20,000 nucleotides of DNA from Halisarca cf. caerulea. Lineage: Eukaryota > Porifera > Demospongiae > Chondrillida > Halisarcidae. Positions within the stretch are counted from its first letter, which is position 1, and the number at the start of each line of letters is the position of its first letter. Of the stretch, positions 8,219 through 20,000 are shown one piece after another. The DNA is taken from the NCBI GenBank assembly GCA_963170055.1, contig CAUJGJ010000002.1:2770346-2790345 (forward strand), in the 5' to 3' direction. The notes beneath the pieces are model-generated. The model was not told where the DNA came from. It saw nothing but the letters and a program-made list of their open reading frames with translations, and searched no databases. A program made the translations under genes and the position numbers.

Positions 8219-9487
8219 GCCATACCACACACTATAGTAAGTAGAATACAAAGGAATTGAGAATTAGTACTGTATATTATATACAATACATACACTATGT
8301 ACTGTATATTACACATAAAAGGTATTGCACGCATGATTGTATACCATCAAGGATATCATAATATTATATGCACACACACGCACATTATATATGCCAAATA
8401 ATTTCTGAATAATAATTATACCTTGTACGCATGCAGTATATGTGTACGATACGTGTTATGTACATACTGTAATGCTGTGCAAGTATAATAACATAGACAC
8501 TGTAGACATATCTTTTAATTTTAATTTTTGACTTGGGGTGAGCATCAACATTCAAGATGTAAATGTACGTACCGTATAATATTATACGATTCAGTGACAG
8601 GATTGCTTGTCCATACTATATGGCAAGACATACACTAGTACGTTATGGAGGATTGTCACAGAAGTCTGAGATATGGGGATATATGTCTCTAGCTCCTATT
8701 TATAGATATGATTCATCTAGTACTTGCACGTGTATACATGTATGCATGTTCTAGCTGAAGTATATATCTGCATGGGTTGAGGGAGCTTATAGGTTCATTT
8801 ATACCACCACATCATTGTTGTGGATTTATTGGATTTCATCTTGGAAAATCCTAGGCCTGTCTCTCAATCATTAATAAGTATACTTCTATATAAAGAACTG
8901 TACACATGTGTGTGTGTGGGGGGGGGGGGGCTTTGGCCAGATCTTGCATGCTGCATGCATGCTGGTCTCCAATCTACAACCAATGTCTTCTCAAGTTCGA
9001 AGAGAATGAGTATATACTAAACTTCCTCTCACTAATGACCTGGGCCGGGTGTAGGGTGATATTTTTTCGAAGTCCACCCTACAAGAGGTCCCCAGGTAAT
9101 TGGGGAGAGGAGTTTTAGTACTCATTTGCCCTGAACTTGAGAAAACATTTTTTGTAGTTGGGAAACCAGCTGTGGATCAAGTGATAATAACAGCCAGAAG
9201 TGTGTTGAACCAGCAGTCACATTTTTTAATCCAAATTTTGATCAAATCATCAATCATGCATATTTGACAAAAGGTCACACTTGATTTCTCTCATAAAGTA
9301 CAGGCAGTAGTCTTGCATAATCTCTCCTTTTACATATGATATCATTTTGGCATACAAAATAGGAACAGAAAGCGTGGTCTGGCTACGCAAGACCATGCAG
9401 GCAGGTGTCAAAAACCTCTAAAAGACATATCTCAGTCTACTGTGAGCCAAAGGGGTAATTTGCATCATTGTACAATTTAAAGACATA
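8219..9487. other. AT-rich intergenic DNA, no gene seen
   Basis: It contains TACTGTATATTA twice (8268 and 8300), a poly-G run at about 8917-8930 and otherwise ordinary AT-rich sequence. No frame shows recognisable protein similarity. Confidence 0.5.
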
Positions 9488-9623
9488 CAGTCACGCCTTA
9501 TATTTATCCAACACTGTGCTGTGAATCGCCATCACTACACTGTGTACATGCAATCTGCCCTGATTTATCCAACACTTTTTATGCAGAACATGCAGATGTG
9601 GTTAGATTAACAAGGGTCCACTG
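9488..9623. mobile_element. 136-bp MITE-like element with TA flanks
   Basis: The left end is CAGTCACGCCTTATATTTAT-CCAAC. The right end on the minus strand is CAGTGGACCCTTGTTAATCT-AAC. TA dinucleotides flank both ends (9486-9487, 9624-9625), as expected for a Tc1/mariner-type TA duplication. The inner text CTGTGAATCGCCATCA parallels CTGTGATCCTCCATCA in the element at 14350-14509, so the two are family members. Confidence 0.7.
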
Positions 9624-9746
9624 TACTTCTGTTTTGGTTTAGGCTCTTGTAAGTGATGTCTGGATTATATTCATCTATGTTCGCAAGTTTTATCCTATGC
9701 ATCCATCATGTAGTTTGAATATATTATCTTGACTGCAGTATGTACT

Positions 9747-9869
9747 TGAAATCCTTTACATTGCAACACTGACATGCGTGCATTCCCTTCGTCCCTTCAA
9801 AACAAGGGCACCTCCATATTCAGGACAGGTTACTGTAGTCCCAGTGGTGTCCTTGCTGAGGTTTCACTG
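9747..9869. mobile_element. Right half of a CAGTGRAACCTC-family element
   Basis: The segment ends in GTGTCCTTGCTGAGGTTTCA-CTG, the inverted terminus of the family. Upstream text (TTGAAATCCTTTACATTG, GACATGCGTGCATT, GGACAGGTTACTGTAGTCCC) parallels 5885-5970. I could not place a left end. Confidence 0.55.
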
Positions 9870-10103
9870 TTTTTGCCATTAATGTCCACGGTTATAGTCA
9901 CGGCATCAAAGACGGCCTGTACAGTTCTGTGTACTCTAGGATAGCACCAAACTTTTGAAGAGCATCTTACATCTGTACACATAATGAGTCTGACAATGTG
10001 CAATGATGCATGGTCTACTGCATCAGATATATAATATATCTTTGTGATTATGTATAATAGAGTCTACGATTACAAGGTTCTATCTACTGAGGATATCTTT
10101 TTT

Positions 10104-10127
10104 GGGGGGGGGGGGGGGGGGGGGGGG
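10104..10127. repeat. Poly-G run
   Basis: About 24 consecutive G residues following TTTTTT. It is likely variable in length and prone to sequencing error. Confidence 0.9.
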
Positions 10128-10548
10128 AAGAGGGGAGCTTCAGTATTACAGTGCATGCCTACCAGGTGAGACATGATCATGTTGTATGTATTAGCATGCA
10201 GGCTTCCTTCAGGATAATGATCAAGGGCCTGGGGCAATAACAAACCATAATGTTGGATGGTATATAAGTACATATGTGGTATCCTAGATGTCTTCAGAAC
10301 ACATGCAGTGCAGTGATGTAAGGAGGTGCAGATATGTATGTGGTATTGTAGGGGGTCTGAGAGAATGGTCCCCAGAGAAATATTGGGTTTTTAGGTTATA
10401 TAAGGTGGTACCTGAGGCTATTTTAGACCATTCAAGGTTGATTTTGACACTCAAGCAGAGCCTTCTCTATAGTAAGTTACGCTACAGTTGGGGTGGAATT
10501 TTATGGAGTGGGAGCTAGAGAGTTTGAGGTGGAAGCTCCCCCTCCCCC

Positions 10549-10590
10549 CTTACACACACACACACACACGCACGCACGCTCACGTGCGCG
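10549..10590. repeat. Short CA/GCAC tract
   Basis: ACACACA repeats followed by CGCACGCACG and CACGTGCGCG, at the left edge of the GC-rich patch. Confidence 0.85.
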
Positions 10591-10599
10591 CACACACAT

Positions 10600-11100
10600 A
10601 ATTGTAATACCATAGCCTGCAATGCGGGCTATTGTGGCCCCCTTGTTGGGCCCCCAAAGGGGCCCAACTGGGGGTGATCCACCAGACATCAGTGAGGGAA
10701 GAGACCCACTGGATATGGGCCCAGCTGCCTCCACCATCCCTGATGGTCCCCTCATGCAATCAGGGGTTGCCCATCTGTGAGGTTGCAAGCCCCACGAGAT
10801 GGGTAGGGTTACCTTGGGCTGCAGCTGAAGAACGGTGGCGTGTCCACGTAACTCACAGCAGCAGTGATTCCCAACCTTAAACTCAGTAATATCCAGGCTA
10901 GTAGCATCTAGGATACCAGCCAATGACCAGCACCCTGCTAAAAGTCTGATAAAGAAATACCCAAGTCATATTTATGTTTCCAGTGGTTGAGGCTGACAGG
11001 TATGATTTCACCTGTAAGCTCCTGAGAGTCCCTGTTTTCATCCTTCCAAAGCACCACCTGCTGCACCACCTGCTGGCAACAGGATTAAGCTCTTAAAAGA
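10600..11100. other. GC-rich intergenic patch, possible decayed mobile element
   Basis: Base composition differs sharply from the flanks. It contains a strong hairpin (10638-10674) and an exact 12-bp tandem copy GCACCACCTGCT (11051-11074). Frames of 82 codons (+) and 140 codons (-) overlap it, but neither resembles a protein I know. A retroelement fragment or an unrecognised exon cannot be excluded. Confidence 0.35.
10638..10674. repeat. GC-rich hairpin
   Basis: Perfect 10-bp arms GTTGGGCCCC (10645-10654) and GGGGCCCAAC (10659-10668) enclose CAAA. With a small bulge the stem continues into CCCCC and GGGGG outside. Confidence 0.9.
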
Positions 11101-11128
11101 GATTACTAACCAGCCCCTCACACCAGCT

Positions 11129-11130
<2 letters not shown>

Positions 11131-11201
<71 letters not shown>
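11131..11201. repeat. (AC)n microsatellite
   Basis: About 35 uninterrupted AC units, just upstream of the WDR26 promoter-like segment. Confidence 0.97.
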
Positions 11202-11205
<4 letters not shown>

Positions 11206-11269
11206 GGATATTATAAAACCCTAGATTATAGTGTAATGTTAAATCATAGATATGAGTATCTATGCCTAC

Positions 11270-11734
11270 GGTTGAATTACGTACCATCGAACCGGAAAAA
11301 ATGTCAATTTCCGGTTTCTTGTGTCGTGCGTTAGCGGCGGAAAAGATGGTTACCTGGCGGAAGTCAATGCGTAAGAATACCAATGTATCCCCCAGATTCC
11401 CTTGTAAACAGAGTCGGGCCGAGTTATGTACGGACTCCATTGAGGTATAGTCGTTAGAATTTCTGACTCTCCGAATACGCGAAGTGTATCGAATCGAAGT
11501 AGTACCACCCAACGAAGAACCGGTGTCTCTCTGAGCCTGACATTGTCCCCTCTGGTACATGGTGTATTGGAGCGTCAGTCGATCCGTTGATAAAGGAACC
11601 GGAGTCGATTTTATTTCTTGACTCCGTTATCTAATTCATTTTGACCAACTTTTTTGTGGGCTCTCTTTATTGTGAGAATATCGCTGTTTCCTTCCTGAGT
11701 GGTCGGTGGTCATCGCGGGGAGGAGGCGCCATTG
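11270..11734 (+). promoter_or_regulatory. Promoter-like segment and probable non-coding first exon of WDR26
   Basis: CpG dinucleotides and unique-looking sequence are concentrated here, unlike the surrounding low-complexity DNA. Four GGAA-core ETS-like motifs lie within 75 bp: ACCGGAAA 11291-11298, ATTTCCGGT 11308-11316, GCGGAAAA 11337-11344 and GCGGAAGT 11357-11364. No TATA box is evident. A consensus donor GTAAGT at 11735 pairs with the acceptor tttatcgttag ending 11849, so a non-coding exon probably ends at 11734. No ATG occurs between 11641 and 11734. The transcription start is not known. Confidence 0.5.
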
Positions 11735-11849
11735 GTAAGTGAAGGGGATTGGACAGCCATTTATATCATTTGGGCCCACCTACACACTTGAAATGTACTA
11801 ATAGCTGCCAGTCGTACGACTGTTCACCTTTTGTCTTGTTTATCGTTAG
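11735..11849 (+). other. Putative 5' UTR intron of WDR26
   Basis: It has donor ATTG|GTAAGT, a pyrimidine-rich stretch (cttttgtcttg) and an acceptor gttag, 115 nt long. This is close to the 110-nt and 102-nt introns elsewhere in the gene. Splicing here leaves TGA at 11853 in frame ahead of the ATG at 11967. Confidence 0.5.
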
Positions 11850-11966
11850 AAGTGAAGACTGGACTCACCTGGTAGCGACAAAGAAGGGGGATTAACTCCT
11901 CCTCCGTCGAAAAAGGCTCGCGTTTCTCCACCGGAATCTTCCTTAATTCTAGGCCATAGTTTGGAC

Positions 11967-19524
<7,558 letters not shown>

Positions 19525-19664
19525 GTGAGGAAATTGATGATAAGGGCTTTGCAGTGCACTCCTGCCTTGCTCACTGATTGTGAGAGAGTAATGACGGCAA
19601 ATCAAGATGCTTAGCTGGTAGGAAATGGAGGGGGAAGGTTATTGGTAGTCTCCAATTCTCTCTC

Positions 19665-19757
19665 AGACCCATTTAATGCCTCCATTTTGTTATTGTGACA
19701 TCATTAGGCTGACCTAATGATGTTGTAAATGGAAAATGGAGGCGTTAAAACGGGTCT
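19665..19757. repeat. Fold-back inverted repeat, 44/45-bp arms
   Basis: Arm 1 is 19665-19708 and arm 2 is 19713-19757, with only 4 nt between. Key matches are AGACCC/GGGTCT, GCCTCCATTTT/AAAATGGAGGC and CATCATTAGG/CCTAATGATG. About four fifths of the positions pair. It is likely a small fold-back or MITE relic in WDR26 intron 7. Confidence 0.85.
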
Positions 19758-20000
19758 ATGCCACACAAGGCTAAGTTATTGGATTAGCTCAATGACTGAA
19801 ACTTTACACTAGTGTGAATAGAACACGCCATTCTTTGGTAGATAATATACACATGTACCAGATCTTCACCTTATGCTCTGTTCATGTGCATACATGCATA
19901 TACAGTATGTATACGTGGTACTTGCAGTTTGTGATTATTATAGCAACACTGTTTTGCATCTCTATGTATGTGTGTGCATGCATGTATGTATATGTTTACA
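19758..20000. other. Intron 7 start, no feature seen
   Basis: AT-rich sequence ending in ATGTATGT-type repeats. The next WD40-encoding exon is not reached. Confidence 0.5.

Noticed and set aside
10104..10127. G-quadruplex or telomere-like signal at poly-G runs
   Set aside because: A single homopolymer with no telomeric unit. It could form a G-quadruplex, but nothing else supports a function.
10501..10923. 140-codon minus-strand frame as a gene
   Set aside because: No recognisable similarity; it crosses a CA tract and GC-rich inverted repeats.

Overview
The window is animal nuclear DNA: two split protein-coding genes, both on the + strand and head to tail, with GT-AG introns, many dinucleotide microsatellites, minisatellites and short terminal-inverted-repeat (TIR) elements. 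Exon order and conserved residues are metazoan. The small introns, moderate sequence divergence from vertebrates and abundance of short 'CAGTGRAACCTC'-ended elements suggest a marine invertebrate. A sponge is my best guess, but the sequence alone does not prove it. Nothing looks prokaryotic, and I see no operon, CRISPR array, phage or defence island.

Region 1 (1-7562) carries the last nine visible coding exons (291 residues plus stop) of a KNTC1/ROD (Rough deal) homologue, the large subunit of the RZZ kinetochore complex. Every exon junction keeps frame, and the chain aligns with the C-terminal region of vertebrate KNTC1 with almost no gaps, although the protein ends early. Its introns hold a 480-bp interrupted CA tract, a 20-bp minisatellite with a 100-bp higher-order duplication, MITE-like elements, and one element whose right end has been amplified into nine 43/44-bp tandem copies and which also carries a second, nested TIR element.

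Region 2 (7563-about 11250) is intergenic: a TG-rich tract, AT-rich DNA, short TIR elements, poly-G runs, a GC-rich patch with a strong hairpin, and a CA tract.

Region 3 (about 11270-20000) starts with a CpG- and ETS-motif-bearing promoter-like segment. It continues with a probable non-coding first exon and seven coding exons (270 residues) of a WDR26/GID7 homologue: a short N-terminus, LisH, CTLH, and the conserved linker that precedes the WD40 propeller. The propeller exons lie beyond the right edge. Introns contain TG tracts, a 42/37-bp satellite with a 121-bp higher-order period, ACGT-type tetranucleotide tracts, nested MITE-like elements, a direct-repeat-flanked insertion with a TATA-like start and a T5 end, and a fold-back element.

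The two genes act in different processes (spindle checkpoint/dynein recruitment at kinetochores; CTLH E3 ubiquitin ligase), and no functional link is implied by their adjacency. I found no convincing new biological system. The most interesting material is the repeat and mobile-element architecture, notably a TIR end turned into a tandem satellite and the 19.04-19.22 kb insertion.
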